Assembly: GCA_963681505.1 (NCBI GenBank)
Contig: OY811983.1
Coordinates: 5,200,122-5,264,121, forward strand
Source: Eunapius fragilis
Lineage: Eukaryota; Porifera; Demospongiae; Spongillida; Spongillidae
Direction of reading: 5' to 3'
Length of the DNA: 64,000 bases
Every line of letters begins with the position of its first letter. Position 1 is the first letter of the stretch. Of the stretch, positions 1-12,451 are shown one piece after another. Under the pieces are notes generated by a model. The model was not told the DNA's origin and did not search any database. It worked only from the letters and a program-made list of their open reading frames with translations. A program made the position numbers and the translations under genes.

Positions 1-66
1 AGAACATTATTCCAATTCACATTAATCATGTAGGAAATAGACATTTACTGATGATGCATGACTTAC

Positions 67-515
67 CTACTCGGACCATCACTCCATCAAGGTATGTCGT
101 CATGTCTGCCACCACACACTGTGCTACCATCATCAGGTTTCCACTGGTCACGTTGATGGAGATGGCACCATTGCTGCTACTTTTGTCCATCCTGTATCCA
201 AGCTCACTCCTAGCGACCTTTGCTAGATCACTGATGCTCACAGTGTTAACGTTACAGGGGAGTGTATATCTGCATCCACTCATAGGTACTGGATAGTCCA
301 ATATGTAGAATACCCAGTAGGAGCAAACGTTGGGACAAGAGAAGTTGTAGATGGATGAAGCCTCACCGCCAGGAGACGGTGCATTGAGAAGCTATATGAT
401 TCTAATCATTATTTGCATTTTATAAAAATGCTAAGCGTATACGCTTACCATTCGCAATGTTTCCAAACGAAAAAATGATAAGAAATAGCACACACAGGTT
501 AATACTCCAAGCCAT
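67..515 (-). pseudogene. Family gene copy with broken exon 2; exon 3 lies outside the window
   Basis: Exon 1 (449-515) is a full 67-nt signal-peptide exon starting MAWSINLCVL and ending at a GTAAGC donor. Exon 2 (67-391) has the usual core (motifs SCPNVC, CRYTLPC, INVT, AQCVV) but is 325 nt instead of 330. The loss lies near its 5' end, in the segment encoding the TTPGE region, and shifts the frame. Exon 3 would lie to the left of base 1. One amino acid differs from the other copies at INVTSGN (others INVTRGN). A TATA-like box sits at 577-584. An acceptor further inside exon 2 could rescue the frame, so pseudogene status is likely but not certain. Confidence 0.65.
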
Positions 516-1596
516 TCTCCCAATCGGTTAATTGATGTTGCATGTATTCAATTGTCCTAATAGGAGGATTCGTCACTTTATATACTCGATTTGATAGGAA
601 GCATTAGTTTGCAAACACGGTTCATTATCTGCAAAACAATAGCATTTTGCCAAGTATATAAAATTATTTGTTTTCATCGGAGAGCGGAAACTTTATGACG
701 GACTGAAAAATATACCAGTACAACGCGCCGTATTGCTAGCATCCGGCATTATTATTTGCACGTCTATTCTAATTCTAATCCAGATTACAAAACTACCACT
801 TGTACAGATGCATAGCGATAGTAGTCCTATGTCGTTCAAATGATTGAGGACTTATTTTCGGTCCAGTCCAGTCACTTTCAATGAAACAGGAACTGAAAGG
901 TTCTGCATAAAATATATATAAATGGTCTCTGCACAGGTAGAATAAATTCTGCAGCTCATACCCAAAGCATGCATTGCGCTCGAGCTGATATGGTTAAATG
1001 CATGCAGGAAATAATAGTTAGCCGCGCTTTTAATTAGGAACTGGGACAGAGTCTAGCAAAATCACCCTTCTGTGTGGTTTTTCAAGTTCACAAATTTTTG
1101 ATTATCTTGAACTCCAAAGAACTTCTATCAAATGGTCCTTACGCATCCTAAATTGGACTATCCATCATAGCTTAGTAGGCACTGAATTTATCATTAGCCA
1201 TACATTTCAAAGTAAGCGTTACTTTTCTTTTGCTTGTCCTGGAAAATTTGAAAAAGTATCACAAGGGTGATTTTGCCTGACACTGTTCCAAATAATCTTT
1301 TGAAACAAGGTTACGGCGATAATTCAGCTAGCGTATACATAGTATATGTACATTTTAAAGCTGAAATGTTCTAAGATGGACGCATCAGTGTCATGCGCAG
1401 TATGACCGGATAGAGCGAGTCGAGCACGATGCATGGTAGCAAAAAATACGTACGCGCGGCAATAAAAGCACATGCATTTACATGCAAGGGTTATTCTTAA
1501 TGCACGCAATCCCTTACGTAAATTCGCATGCGGAGCATCTCCAAAGGAAACCATGCAAGTCCTCCCTTTCCGCCACGTCCTATAGCTCGACTCTCG
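516..1596. other. Upstream region of the first family gene; no gene seen
   Basis: AT-rich sequence with a TATA-like box at 577-584. It is repeated at 30371-31456, and its right part also at 17178-17883. Short open frames in it are not conserved between copies. I see no gene. Confidence 0.5.
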
Positions 1597-1766
1597 CACA
1601 GCGTAATAACGCGTCAAATCAATTATTGATTCATAATTGATTTGACGGTAAAATCAAGCGCAAATCAAACCCGCTTGATTTTACTGTCAAATCATGAGTT
1701 GATTTAATAATTGATTCGAAATCCCTTGTGAAATCAATAATTGATTAGACGCATTTTTTCGCTGTG
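1597..1766. mobile_element. Foldback MITE of the CACAG...CTGTG group (copy 1)
   Basis: The 170-bp element starts CACAGCG and ends CGCTGTG. Its arms are complementary over most of their length (internal motif CGCGTCAAATCAAT and its complement). The same insertion is present at 17884-18053 and 31457-31626, where the first base has become T, so it predates the segmental duplication. A 3-bp target duplication is not evident here (TCG on the left, TGA on the right). Confidence 0.75.
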
Positions 1767-2754
1767 TGATTTGATTATTGTCCGGATTAATCAATCAGTT
1801 GTGTGATTAGCTAGGTGCATGTGGCACCCATGATTCCACATGCACCTAGCTTAGTTGCTCGTACAGGTGCACGACCCTTTATGCATGTTTTTGTTTGATT
1901 CTAAGTGCATGCCTATTGATTCCTTGTTGCATGGAGTATACAGTGGGCTAGATCGGGGATACGACCGTTACGGCGTTAGTAAAGTCATGAACGCCACGGG
2001 GCCATGCATGCGACGGGGATGACAGAGAGGCAACCTGCTTTGAGAACGTTAATTGCATGCTATCGTCGACATGAAAACTGAAGTACATGGTTGCGCCGTA
2101 TAATCTATACGACTTTTATCAAAGCTGATTTCAGATAAGTATACTGTCTTTTTTGTACCATTACACCAACTTTTTTGCTACACTGCATGGTATTAGAAAA
2201 ATCTTTACAGTGTGTAGGGTTTACTGTTTGGTTTATCCGCTATGCCGATAAATACTGATACTTTTTAAAAAACCTAGATAGCAATGGTTATATTTTTATA
2301 TGCAAAGCTTGTTCTATTTGGTATATGTGCCTCAACTATACAGATTAATGGCCAATCTTGTTGAAATGAATAGCTTTTTAAAGCTTCAGGAAATGACATA
2401 AAGAAGTCTGGGCATTCCCTGTCATGGTGGTACGCGCAAGTTCTGCGAGAGTAATAACACTTTCATCTTGATTATTGTATAACACTTCTTGATCGTAGAT
2501 CTGTTGTCAATTCGAATTAAGGGTAATGTTTAGTGTTTTCGGAGTTCATTAAGAGTTCAAGGCGCCATGCTCAGTATATTGTGCATGCTTGACGTTCAAC
2601 AGACAAGAAAGAGACTCTCAAAATTGCTTGAGGCTTTGTATTTCTATCAAAGCATATTCCTCTTTTTGTGTCTTCCGTGGAGTTTGAAGGACATGCAAAA
2701 GACTGGATACGATGCCTCAGCTTTTTGATACTTTTACCATACGTTATGCCCCTA
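1767..2754. other. Duplicated non-coding sequence
   Basis: Non-coding sequence also found at 18054-19030 and 31627-32070 with only scattered substitutions and short indels. No conserved frame or known motif is seen. Confidence 0.5.
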
Positions 2755-3150
2755 CACAGGAAAAAAAGTTAGGAATACTACAGAGAAATACCACGGTTTA
2801 CTACTGCAGTAATAATTATACAGCAGTCTTACACCAGCTGTATATCGCTGTTATTTTAAATGCTGCAAATATCTAGCTAATGCTACAAAATGTCATAGAA
2901 CGCATTGAAGACCATTGTAACTGGCGTTGAAACAATTGCATTCTGATGTAAATGATGAAATGCAACCATTTACCACAAATGTCGAAATACAGTCACGTGA
3001 GAAAATTCTTATCTTTAGCCTCGTTCGCAGACACGATTCAAATCGTTGGGCGCGGCCCAACATGCATCTGCGCAGGCGCTAAGGTCGTACTATTAAGCGG
3101 GAACTCCTTTCGAATTTAAAATCTAGGATGGGCGGGGGTGGCAAGTTGGT

Positions 3151-3187
<37 letters not shown>

Positions 3188-6100
3188 CACAGTTTGCTTG
3201 TATCAAAGTGGTAAGATGATACACATTTGCTTCTGTGCGTTTTATTGTCCGAGCTTTCATTTTGTCCAGAAAAATGTAAAAGGTTAACCGATTCCAGCCA
3301 GATTAATTATCCGCAATTACGCACCCATACAGCCGTAATTTTTTTTTTCATTTTTAACGGGCGAGCGTCGATTGGCATAAAGGAGCAGAAGAAAGCAAAA
3401 TGCGTATGGGCAAGTGACATTCAACCATTAGTATACACTCCCCGGTATATTTTGGTACTCGTGTTTGGTCACGATCGCTGGGTCGCGTGCGTGTACAAAA
3501 TACGCATTATGGTACTACTTTAGCAAAGAACAAACATCCATTTCTTCAGGCGGAATTAGAAGTAAGTGGATCTTTCTAATGTTTCTTGTAATAAAAAGTA
3601 TGGTTTTCTTACGCTAGTGAACGAAAAACGTTAGCAGCAGCTACATAATTTCAAGGTATGTTCTAATTGATGCGCGCGTGGTGTTTCCTGTTTGAATCCG
3701 CACCCTCGTCATTGATGAATTGTGGATGGTGTGTTTAATAGTCAGGGAGTGTTGTAGGTTGTGTTTGAGTAGTGCTGACATGGTTGGTACATGTATGTGG
3801 GGTTTATTAAATTGGTGAGTGGAAGCTTTTGTGTGGTGTCTGATGCTGGAGGCTTGTAGGTAGTGTATGAGTATTGCGGCTTTTTGGAGGAGGATGTGTG
3901 GGGTTTGCAAGTATTGAGGCTTATAGGGTTTCGTGTTAGAGGATTGTAGAGTGTGTGTGGGTGTAGAAGGTTTGTGTGTGTTGGTGTCAAAGGTTGTGTG
4001 TGGAAGGTTTGTGTGAGTGTTGGAAGCTTGTAGGTGTGTTTGGGTTTGGAAGGCTTGTAGGGTGTGTGGGTGTTGAGGTTTCTAGGGTGTGTGTTGGTAG
4101 GTGTTGAAAGCTTGTAGTGTGTGTGTGGGTGTCAAAGGCTTGTAGGGTGTGGGTTTACGAAGGCTTGTGTGTAGGGGTGTCAAAGGCTTGTGTGTGGGTG
4201 TTTAAGGCTCTGCGGCAGAAAATAACTTCAAATTCTGAAGTAACTGCGTATTACGAGATATTTGTTTTGGAAGACAAATTGTATTCTGTTGTACTCGATG
4301 ATTTGAAGGTCTCTGAACAAGTTAGAATTGTGCTGAACAACAGGAAGCGCTCCAAACCAGTACTGTTTTGTTCTTTGGCGTATATCTGTTTGCATATCAC
4401 TTGTGTATCATTGTAAGTGCATGTTTATCTCTCTCTGATTTCTGCAGGTGTCCCCATTTTCACCTCCAACGTCTTACTGTAAGTGCTATGATTACAATAC
4501 CTGCTTTGAATGCCATTTAATTTTAGGTGTCACATTCTAGCCCTACTTATGCTGGTGATCAGGTAAATTTCCAGGATGTAAATTGTCAAAGTGTTCATGG
4601 ATTTATTCCCCCAGTTGGCATCTGATTTCTACAAATCTACAAAGTAGCTAAGTAGCAAATTTTAGTTCACAAACTAACTCCTGTATCCGATATTCCAGAG
4701 CTTCTACTCCAAGTCAACCTGTTACCATGCAAAAAAACGACCCCATCACGTCCTCCAATGAAGGTCTCTGCACGCAGAAGCATCAACTCTCAACCCGTGC
4801 AACAGTCGTTAGAGGTACAGTATTTTGTCATGCTGTGATGACCTACCTGGATAACATGTACAGGGTGATCAGCCTGAGAAAGGAGCAGGAATATTTGAGG
4901 TGAGTGTAAAGGCACACTACACCTATCCGTCAGTATATTGATGCCCATGCAAACATCAAATGCAAAGTGCATATGGCTGACCACTTACCTTTTCTCTGTT
5001 TTTCAAATTCAACCTGCAGTGATGAAGAATGTGAAAACACAACTGAGTGTGAATTGGCTAGGGCCCGAAAAATTCAACAGACAAAATGCAAGGTGCATAT
5101 CGAGTGAGAGCGTGTGAATTCACTCTGCGATTTGGTGGGTCCATTACTCAGTTTTAGTTTCTATTAAGAAGTGATGGCACTGTGGGATAATAGATAACTT
5201 CGTTGCTATTTAACCATTGATGTTATGGAGTTAGGTACAGGGCTGCAGTACAGGTGATCTCGGGTTTGAATAATGCATAGTTTTTTTCACCTTTTTGCTT
5301 TTTGGGTGAAATCCCCTGCACTTGGTATGAAGGTCACACCTGATTTGGTGTGTCCTACCTTCACACCAAATAATTTGGGGCCTTCACACTTTTGATGTTG
5401 CTGCTAGACCACATACCTTGTCCCTGTTTTCAAAGTCAACCAGTGATGAAGAACGTGAAACAGAGCTGAGTATAAATTGGCTAGGGCCCGAAAAATTCAG
5501 CAGAATAGAGATTTTCCTAATCAGCAAGAAAAGGTATGTTACTGTTCAAATTAACACATTCCTATAACATGACTTTCTTGTAACTTACTACCAGTAATAC
5601 AATGGATGATGACGATGCTGTACTCGTTGCATCACAGTGGTACACAGTGCACGTGTGTGCATTACAGGGATTGTCGCTCAGATTGACGGGCTTGGAATTC
5701 CTAGACCAAAAAAGAACTGCACACTTCAAGAACTTCTAATTTATTTTGGAAACAGACTCGTAGAAGAGAAATTAGTACAAGCAAAAAACCAGCTGGGTTG
5801 TGTAAAGAGGATGTAATTGTGTTGAAAATGTAATTGATGAAGTTCATTTCTTTATAAAGTTTACTCCTTGTTAATGTTAATTAATGGCTGCACATTCTCG
5901 TTCCCAGACTAATGTGGAATTGCTACAGTGCTATGCAATGTAAAATCTGGGCACAAGTAACGATATTTGTGGTATTTTCACACACACGCAATGCTCCTGT
6001 GAGTCGCTAAAACTATTGCAATGCAGTATTACTACAGTAGCAAAGTATGCAAAAGTAGAGCAAATTTTACTACCAATGTAAAAAATACATGCCATGTAAA

Positions 6101-6219
6101 ACACCATTTTTATAGCATTCGCAAATCACAGTTTACATCGGTTTACAACAACATTTACATCAGATCATATGGAACTACTCTAGAACTTCAGGGTAGCAAA
6201 ACAAACATTTTTTCCTGTG
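2755..6219. mobile_element. 3.5-kb DNA transposon insertion with CACAGG termini
   Basis: The insertion starts CACAGGAAAAAAAG and ends TTTTTTCCTGTG. It is flanked by CTA at 2752-2754 and 6220-6222. The homologous position in copy 2 (near 19033) has a single CTA and no insertion, which fixes both ends. The terminal inverted repeats are about 15 bp, with weaker subterminal similarity beyond. Inside are a 33-base G run (3151-3183), a GT-rich minisatellite (about 3880-4210) and short exon-like pieces with splice-like borders (4204-4416, 5440-5535). I do not recognise a transposase, so it may be non-autonomous with captured sequence. A 3-bp duplication and CAC termini suit CACTA/CMC elements, but the superfamily is inferred. 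Confidence 0.8.
3880..4210. repeat. GT-rich minisatellite inside the transposon
   Basis: Imperfect tandem units of about 25-30 bp built from the words GTGTGTGGGTGT and AAGGCTTGTAG. Unit length and sequence vary. The open frames across it on the minus strand are a by-product of the repeat. Confidence 0.7.
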
Positions 6220-7523
6220 CTAGTGATGTCAACTCACGTGTTACCACTCTATTAACCATGCTATAGAGTAATAAGTTCTTACTAAACCCACGTTCTAGCC
6301 CTTCGGCACCTTACTTACCATTCACGGCACTATATTTACCATCATCCAAGTACATTATGAATTTTAAACCTCTGGGCTTCACCAGTGGGCGTAAGTAAAA
6401 ACATATCGTGCTGATTCCAACCCATAGGGTAAAACCGTAAACACAAGTACAAACGCTGCTCACATTCAAAACCCAGATATACTTACGATGATGTACCGCA
6501 ATTAGGGTGCGCAACCGATTTACAGGGTTTTTTTACTCGCGATTACCTATATTCGGTCGACTATGCACTTAGTACTATTCAGATTAACCGATGTGAAGGA
6601 CTTCCTTTAGTCGAAATAACCGGTTCTGTTTTCTTAGTTGCGATTAGACGACATTCGTTTCGTTCATGAGCAGAAATCGGTCAAAAATCGATTTATATCC
6701 CGTCTGCTGACAATGGCTTACTAACCGGTTAATTAAACGGTGATGGAAATTTAATCAACACTTAGTCTGGGTACCCGGCTGAAGGTAACCCTCAGTCGGG
6801 TCCCCAGTCTAATCAACACTGAAATACCCGGTGCATGCACATGGCAATTTAATACGTATGCTTGGTATAGTTCACTTGACATCTCCGCTCTCTGCAGTAT
6901 AGTTGCATTAATCAAGGTCGCTACGTACTATTTGGCACCAGCTAAGTGTTCAATTAGTACCTGGCTGAGACAGGTCTCATCTTCGGGCCCAAATACTTAG
7001 GTGCACCCTTTTCCAGACGTTCATCGTGACATCCTGCTACATGTATTGATTGGCGCCTTTGTCATATGCGTGGAGCCGAGCGGCGTTTCACAGGCGGTTT
7101 ATCGTGACAATATTATAAATAGAAAAACCGAGGAAATCGTTGGCAAATTTAAATAAGTAGTGCATTAACCGCCCAAATGCTTTTTATGTTTCTAATAACC
7201 GATTTGCAAGGTGCCATAAACCTGATAAATCGATTGGGGTGCAAGTTGCTTGCTGCTCGATTAATTGATGGTTTCAGGATCAATGTTTTGGTGCTCAAAG
7301 AATAGATCTATATCGTTTGTGAAGCGCAATCGCCCGACAGCGCATGCAAATACCAATGATTCGCGTACAACATCATAAATAAAGAGATACAATCTAATAG
7401 ATTCATTGCTAATATGCGTGGGCGTGTGTACATGTAGCCAGACTATTTTTGTCGATGATGTATTGGTATATAATTCATGCAAAGCCGGCAGACTGTAGAG
7501 GGATCGAAGCACGAAACGTAGCT
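6220..7523. other. Duplicated non-coding sequence downstream of a family gene
   Basis: Matches 19033-21695 (which has an extra insertion at 19870-21215) and 32070-33178 (extra insertion at 32346-32502). Apart from these insertions I see no gene or recognisable motif. Confidence 0.5.
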
Positions 7524-8255
7524 TTAGCGTACATTGAGATTCATATTAGTAACTGTCATTACTTCGGGGAGCGGCGTTGCATAGACGGGTGTTTGGGTTG
7601 CATAGATGGGTAGGTTGGTCGAACTTGATGTGGATGTATATGCAATTGTTGACGCACTATATACAGGAGTGGTAGATGGACTTAACGAAGAAGACGGAGT
7701 AACTGGTGAAGTGTTTACTGGTGAGTGCAAAGAGAATATTATTGTAATTCACATATATCATGTAGGAAATAGACATTCACTGATGATGCACGACTTACCT
7801 ACTCGGACCATCACTCCATCAAGGTATGTCTTCATGTCTGCCACCACACACTGTGCTACCATCATCAGGTTTCCTCTGGTCACGTTGATGGAGATGGCAC
7901 CATTGCTGCTACTTTTGTCCATCCTGTATCCAAGCTCACTCCTAGCGACCTTTGCTAGATCATTGATGCTCACAGTGTCAACCTTACAGGGGAGTGTATA
8001 TCTGCATCCACTCATAGGTACTGGATAGTCCAATATGTAGAATACCCAGTAGGAGCAAACGTTGGGACAAGAGAAGTTGTAGATGGATGAAGCCTCACCA
8101 GGAGTTGTGGAGACGGTGCATTGAGCAGCTATATAATGTTACATTAGCTGATTAGATTACATTATTGTGAAGGCTGTTAAACGTATACCTTTCGCAATTT
8201 TTCCAAACGAAAACACGATAAAGCAAAGCATGTACAAGTTTGCACTCAATGCCAT
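7524..8255 (-). CDS. Secreted Cys-rich protein with Ser/Thr/Pro tail (unknown family), intact copy
   Basis: Three exons: 8189-8255, 7799-8128 and 7524-7717. Together they give 196 residues, with phase-1 junctions at both introns (donors GTATAC and GTAAG, acceptors ATATAG and ACCAG). Exon 1 is a signal peptide (MALSANLYML, then a hydrophobic CFIVFSFG stretch). Exon 2 carries six cysteines in the motifs AQC, SCPNVC, GCRYTLPC and AQCVV, plus N-glycosylation sequons NFS and NVT. Exon 3 is a Ser/Thr/Pro/Tyr tail with the repeated word PIYAT or PVYAT, ending NMNLNVR. There is no membrane segment or GPI signal, so I infer secretion. The six-cysteine core could be an Ig-like fold because the YTLPC and AQC strands resemble B and F strands, but the usual Trp is not obvious. 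No known family is recognised. Confidence 0.83.
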
Positions 8256-8322
8256 TCTTTTGTATCGTTTTATCTTTAATGAAAATTATGAAATTGAACA
8301 TACATAAGAGAGATTACGCCTC

Positions 8323-8330
8323 TTTATATA
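8323..8330 (-). promoter_or_regulatory. TATA box of the 7524-8255 gene
   Basis: TATATAAA on the minus strand, 67 bp upstream of the ATG. The element is kept at 57-70 bp from the ATG in the other family copies. Confidence 0.7.
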
Positions 8331-10140
8331 CTAGACCAGACAGGAAGTACTGTAGTTTGTAAACAAGGTTTCATTACTGATCAAAAAAAAATTATGCTAT
8401 TTATACATCTGACAAATTGTTTTCATTGAAAAGCGGAAGGCTTTTTAATGGACGCAAGAATAGTACTACTACATGTGAATGAAGTATCTTTACTAGCCTC
8501 TATTTTTAGGCTATAGCTTTACTTGATCCTTAATTCGATGCCTTAACATAATGCATTACACCTGTACAGGCCTATAGCGGTACATGACATGCTGAGCGTT
8601 ATACATGCTTTAATTGTGAAGTCAAATGAATTACTCAAGACTTCATATAATATGCGAAACGAGATAAGTTGTGAAACAATTAAGACTTGCATGAGAGGCG
8701 TTACACAACGTGGTCAGAAATGATGGGGAAACAGTCAAAAGATTTTTTCCTGTTCATCATATGCATGCATGCATGCAGGTATACTTCTGCGCATCTATAC
8801 TGACATCGCAGCTAGTGCAGAAGGAGCGTGTCTCCGAATCATTTGCCCTCTCCGCTACGTGACTCTATTGTATTATTAGCTAGCTCTATAACCTGTGTGC
8901 ACACTTGTACTACTTTTCATTACGCATGCATGTGTACGGTTGAAAGCAGCTAGCCGTTGAAATTCCCATTACCAAAACACGTCATGTAGCATATATATAT
9001 TTCTATGACACATTGAGATATCGTATATAATCCTTAATTATAAAATAAATTGAAATTAGTAAATGAAATTGACATTATAATTTTAAGAAACCAGATTCTC
9101 AATTTTGTTTTCCAATTATGCAACTGCAGTGCCTAATATATTACTTACTAAACCTATACAATAAGTATTAATGGAGCACACCCTCAGTAGTTCCCTTCCA
9201 CGCATGCACCACAGAGTTTAGGTTATTCCCTTCCGTTCTGATATTATTAACAATAGCCATTGCATGCTACCTAAAATATTGACATATGTTTGTAAACTAA
9301 CCTTTCTATATTTGCCTGAAGTGAGCATCAACTTAGGTTTATCAGAAGTTTCGCTAGAAACTTCCATCTAGGATTTGACCCCGACTATGAAATCATTAAA
9401 AACACGCAGCCCGTTTATAATGAGACTCCTGACGATCAGATCGTTTAGCTAGTTGTTGTAATCGAACGAGAAGACGAAGGTGTATAATTTCGTCGTTTGT
9501 TAAAACCGTAGAGAACAAAAGGGAACTGCCCGCCCTCGTACCCAGTCCCGGGATTATCCTCCTTATTCATCTTAACCCCGCATACCTCGGGATAGGAACA
9601 CATTTAAAGAATGAAAAATTCACCAATAGCTTCAGAATTGGCTAGAAGAGGGCCTACTGAAATCATACAGTAGATGGTATATTTTGGTATTTGTATTGTT
9701 GCATTTGGGCCGTAATAAACGCTACTCGTATCATTATGGAAGGATCTTGACAATAGCAAATGATTTATCAACTATACGGTCTGTGTAAGACGTATAATTA
9801 GATATCAAAATAAATAGTAACCAACTAAAGAAAACTCTTTGCTTCAATCGTCGTTTGGTGTGAAACCTATTTGTCAATGGAGTTGTTTTTCTCGAATTGC
9901 ATTCACGTCAGAGAAAGAATAAAGCGAAATGATGTGCGAAATACCTCAAACTCGATACGATGTTTCAGAATCAGCACGGGCATGATTTCAGGAGCCGTTT
10001 TGATCGAGCGACGTCAAAATTAACTTCACTCTCCGATGTTTGGTACCCAGATCCATGGACGTCTAGATCTACGGACTGTCTCGCTACGTGCTGGCGGGGA
10101 AGCAGCGATATAATATTCACAGTGATTTTGGATGTGAACT
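8331..10140. other. Intergenic upstream block, duplicated
   Basis: Matches 22501-24303 and 33983-35894 at high identity. It contains a GCATGC-rich patch near 8760 but no conserved protein. Small indels distinguish the copies; for example, copy 1 lacks about 40 bp present at 23911-23953. No gene is seen. Confidence 0.5.
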
Positions 10141-10412
10141 AAAAATATTCTTTATGAGAAAGTTGGTGGTATATAGGATTTGAAGGTAATAGCAATATTG
10201 TTGTAAAAAGCAAGGAAACAAGGTCTTATGAGAAGGAAAATGTAATAGTCCTATATTTAGCACATTTCTAGGGCATATGTTGTTTGTGTGCTAAACATAG
10301 GACTATTACATCTTCACTAGCCTTGTGATAAGAACTTGTTTCCTTGCTTTTTACACCAATATTGCCTTTTCAAATCCTATATGCCACCAACTTTCTCATA
10401 GAGAATGTTTTT
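10141..10412. mobile_element. Long-arm foldback element (copy 1)
   Basis: A near-perfect inverted repeat with arms of about 120 bp. The left arm reads GAGAAAGTTGGTGGTATATA and the right arm carries its complement, around a centre near 10270. The same element is at 24304-24572 and 35895-36167. No clear target duplication was found, so its class is open. It ends just before the retroelement relic at 10442. Confidence 0.7.
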
Positions 10413-10441
10413 AGTTACTTGTATAAAAACAATTCCAGGTT

Positions 10442-10975
10442 GCCATTAAGTGGTGGCTTGGCCTGGACGTTTCCTATGGTTCTTGCCTTCCACTGTGCCC
10501 TGAGATTGCCCTAGACTCACTTGGCCATCACGTTTTTACGTGCAAAAGGGGTGGTGATGTGATTTCTCGCCAAAACAAACTACGTGATGCCCTTGCAAAG
10601 TCCAGTCGGCGAGCTCATCTGGGTGTCCAGGTGGAAACGGGTAGCAATGTCACCCCCAATCACAGCCACACTCATCCTGCTGACCCTTTGGTTCCAAACT
10701 GGGTCCTGGGCAAGCCAGCAGCTTTCGACCTGTCTGTCACATACCACAATTATTATGGAAGCGAGTGCGACAACAGGAGCAGCTGCTCGGACCACTGAGC
10801 AAAGAAAGCATGCACTGTTCCAATGACGCCAAATGTAATGAACTGGCGGCTTGGTCTGTGTACCATTAGATCGTATGGAACTTGGGGAAAGGAGGTTTTG
10901 GAGTCTATCTCCCAGCTAGCTTCGTGTTTAGCCACGTGCTGCCGTTTATTGACTTCGGTGCAGAGGGTCCAATGA
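10442..10975 (+). mobile_element. Retroelement C-terminal (restriction-like endonuclease) domain relic, copy 1
   Basis: Translation from 10442 gives AIKWWLGLDVSYGS, then a Cys/His cluster (CPEIALDSLGHH, TCKRGGDV), RQNKLRDAL, HPADPLVPNW and KPAAFDLSVT. A frame change follows, then NDAKCNEL and YGTWGKEVLESISQLAS before a stop. This order (Cys/His cluster, R.N.LRD, PAD...D) is typical of the C-terminal restriction-endonuclease-like region behind reverse transcriptases of some LINE-type elements. The RT itself is absent. Copies lie at 24606-25135 and 36187-36722, so it was carried along by the segmental duplication. Confidence 0.65.
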
Positions 10976-11650
10976 CTAAATGTGTTTATTTATGTGTAGC
11001 CATCTAAATATAAGACCACCCGATTATTCTTTTTTTGTGGATAGCTTCGGGCGGATTAAATTTTGCGTATCTTGATAAGGCCGATGGTTTAGCGATTCAA
11101 GATTGATATGAAAATGTGTTCCAGATCCTGATCCACTGTCATGTAGCTTTTATCCGGATTCATATCCAACTATCATGTTAGTACGTGCAATGTAAAACTG
11201 CATTTGCTAGTGATAAATGATGCTAAGGGTATTGCTGGCTACCACACTAGTTGGTTCGATCATAGCACGTTAGCAGACACGGGCAGCTTCGGCTTGCAAA
11301 CTGCGTCAACAGAAACATCTGGTTCGCAATAGGTTGGAGGTTCCATCAAATGGTCTACTTTGCCAACCATTGGGTTATGTACACATGAACAAGCGGATCG
11401 GCTCTCCAGCAAACCAACAGAAATAATCCCAAATGGTACTGGTAGAGCATGAGTTTACCTTTCTGTAAGGGCAGGTGCACAATAAAGTGGCCGTTATAGT
11501 GGACTACTTGGCTGGTGCCATGCTTTACATAGGGGTGGAATTCTGCATGGAGGCAATGGGTCTTTACGGTCTGCAGCCAGATGGCTCTACATATCTGCAT
11601 TAAAGGCCCAAACACCAGCACTTGGAAGAATTGGCTGCCTCAAAACAAAG
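10976..11650. repeat. Interspersed repeat with a conserved minus-strand open stretch
   Basis: This block recurs at 25136-25810 and, rearranged with part inverted, at 61360-62150. On the minus strand 11355-11621 is open and contains KTHCLHAEF, HPYVKHGTSQVVHYN and PLQKGKL. Nearly the same residues are read at 61502-61714. I do not recognise the protein; it is probably a piece of a mobile element. Confidence 0.55.
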
Positions 11651-11899
11651 TAAGTCAAGAGAAATGTTTTGATGCTAGTCACAGGCACCCAATTGAAACA
11701 GAATGCCTCTTCGAGAGTGGATGTGCCCCCCACCGAAGATATGTACCGTTTTCCTTTTCGTTTGCTATGTCCCGCTTGAGCTTGATTGTTCGTGCCTGCA
11801 TCTAAGTATAAGAAAGACAGAGCTACAGTACTGTAGCTCTGTCTTTCTGGACGAAACACGGCAGCTCAGCTTGCAGGCGTTTTGCCCGTTTGACCGTTT

Positions 11900-12069
11900 C
11901 ACAGCATGTGATAAAACTGTGACGGCGAATCAATTTTTGATTTCACAAATAACTTTATAAAATCACTTGTAAAATCACCGCATGATTCAACAGCATGCAT
12001 TGGTACGCAAGTGTGCTCCTCAATCATCTGTAAAATCAAAAATTGATTCAACGCGTTTTTTTCACTGTG
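11900..12069. mobile_element. MITE with CACAG...CTGTG ends and TTT target duplication
   Basis: A 170-bp element flanked by TTT on both sides. Also at 26052-26221 and, inverted, at 55154-55308. The paralogous site at 48468-48470 has a single TTT and no element, so the ends and the 3-bp duplication are defined by direct comparison. Confidence 0.82.
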
Positions 12070-12280
12070 TTTCTCATTTGCCGTAGTCTCAGCCAGGATA
12101 CATTCATGTACATGCAGGGGCATGCATTTCTTCAAAAAGTGATGTAGATATACTCTCGTCGACCTGTGAGGTGCGCATTTTCAAGCTGAACGAGGTGTCC
12201 AGATCCCATGGTGGGTCAAACTAAATGTATCCTGCAATACAAACATGATGGGCATGACAGGCCGATGATGTTTCTATAAA

Positions 12281-12451
12281 CACAGGGGAAAAACGCGTGG
12301 AATCAAGTTCTGATTTTACAGGGGATTTTTAAATCTTCTGAAAAATCATTGCGTGATCTTACATTGAAAATCTGATGTGTGTGATTTGTGCGTGATTCTC
12401 TGTAATATCACAGAATGATTCCAAAATGATTCCACGCGCTTTTTCCCTGTG
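12281..12451. mobile_element. MITE with CACAGGG...CCCTGTG ends and AAA target duplication
   Basis: A 171-bp foldback element with internal AACGCGTGGAATCAA and its near-complement at the other end, flanked by AAA. Repeated at 26435-26605. Empty sites occur at 48667-48669 and, inverted, near 54304-54318. Confidence 0.82.

Noticed and set aside
51-296. Plus-strand open frames opposite family exon 2 (also at 7606, 21787, 33380, 41201, 43487)
   Set aside because: They are antisense shadows of the minus-strand family genes, and the splice signals and signal peptide fit only the minus strand.
3641-4020. His/Thr-rich minus-strand frames
   Set aside because: Produced by the GT-rich minisatellite within the 3.5-kb transposon.
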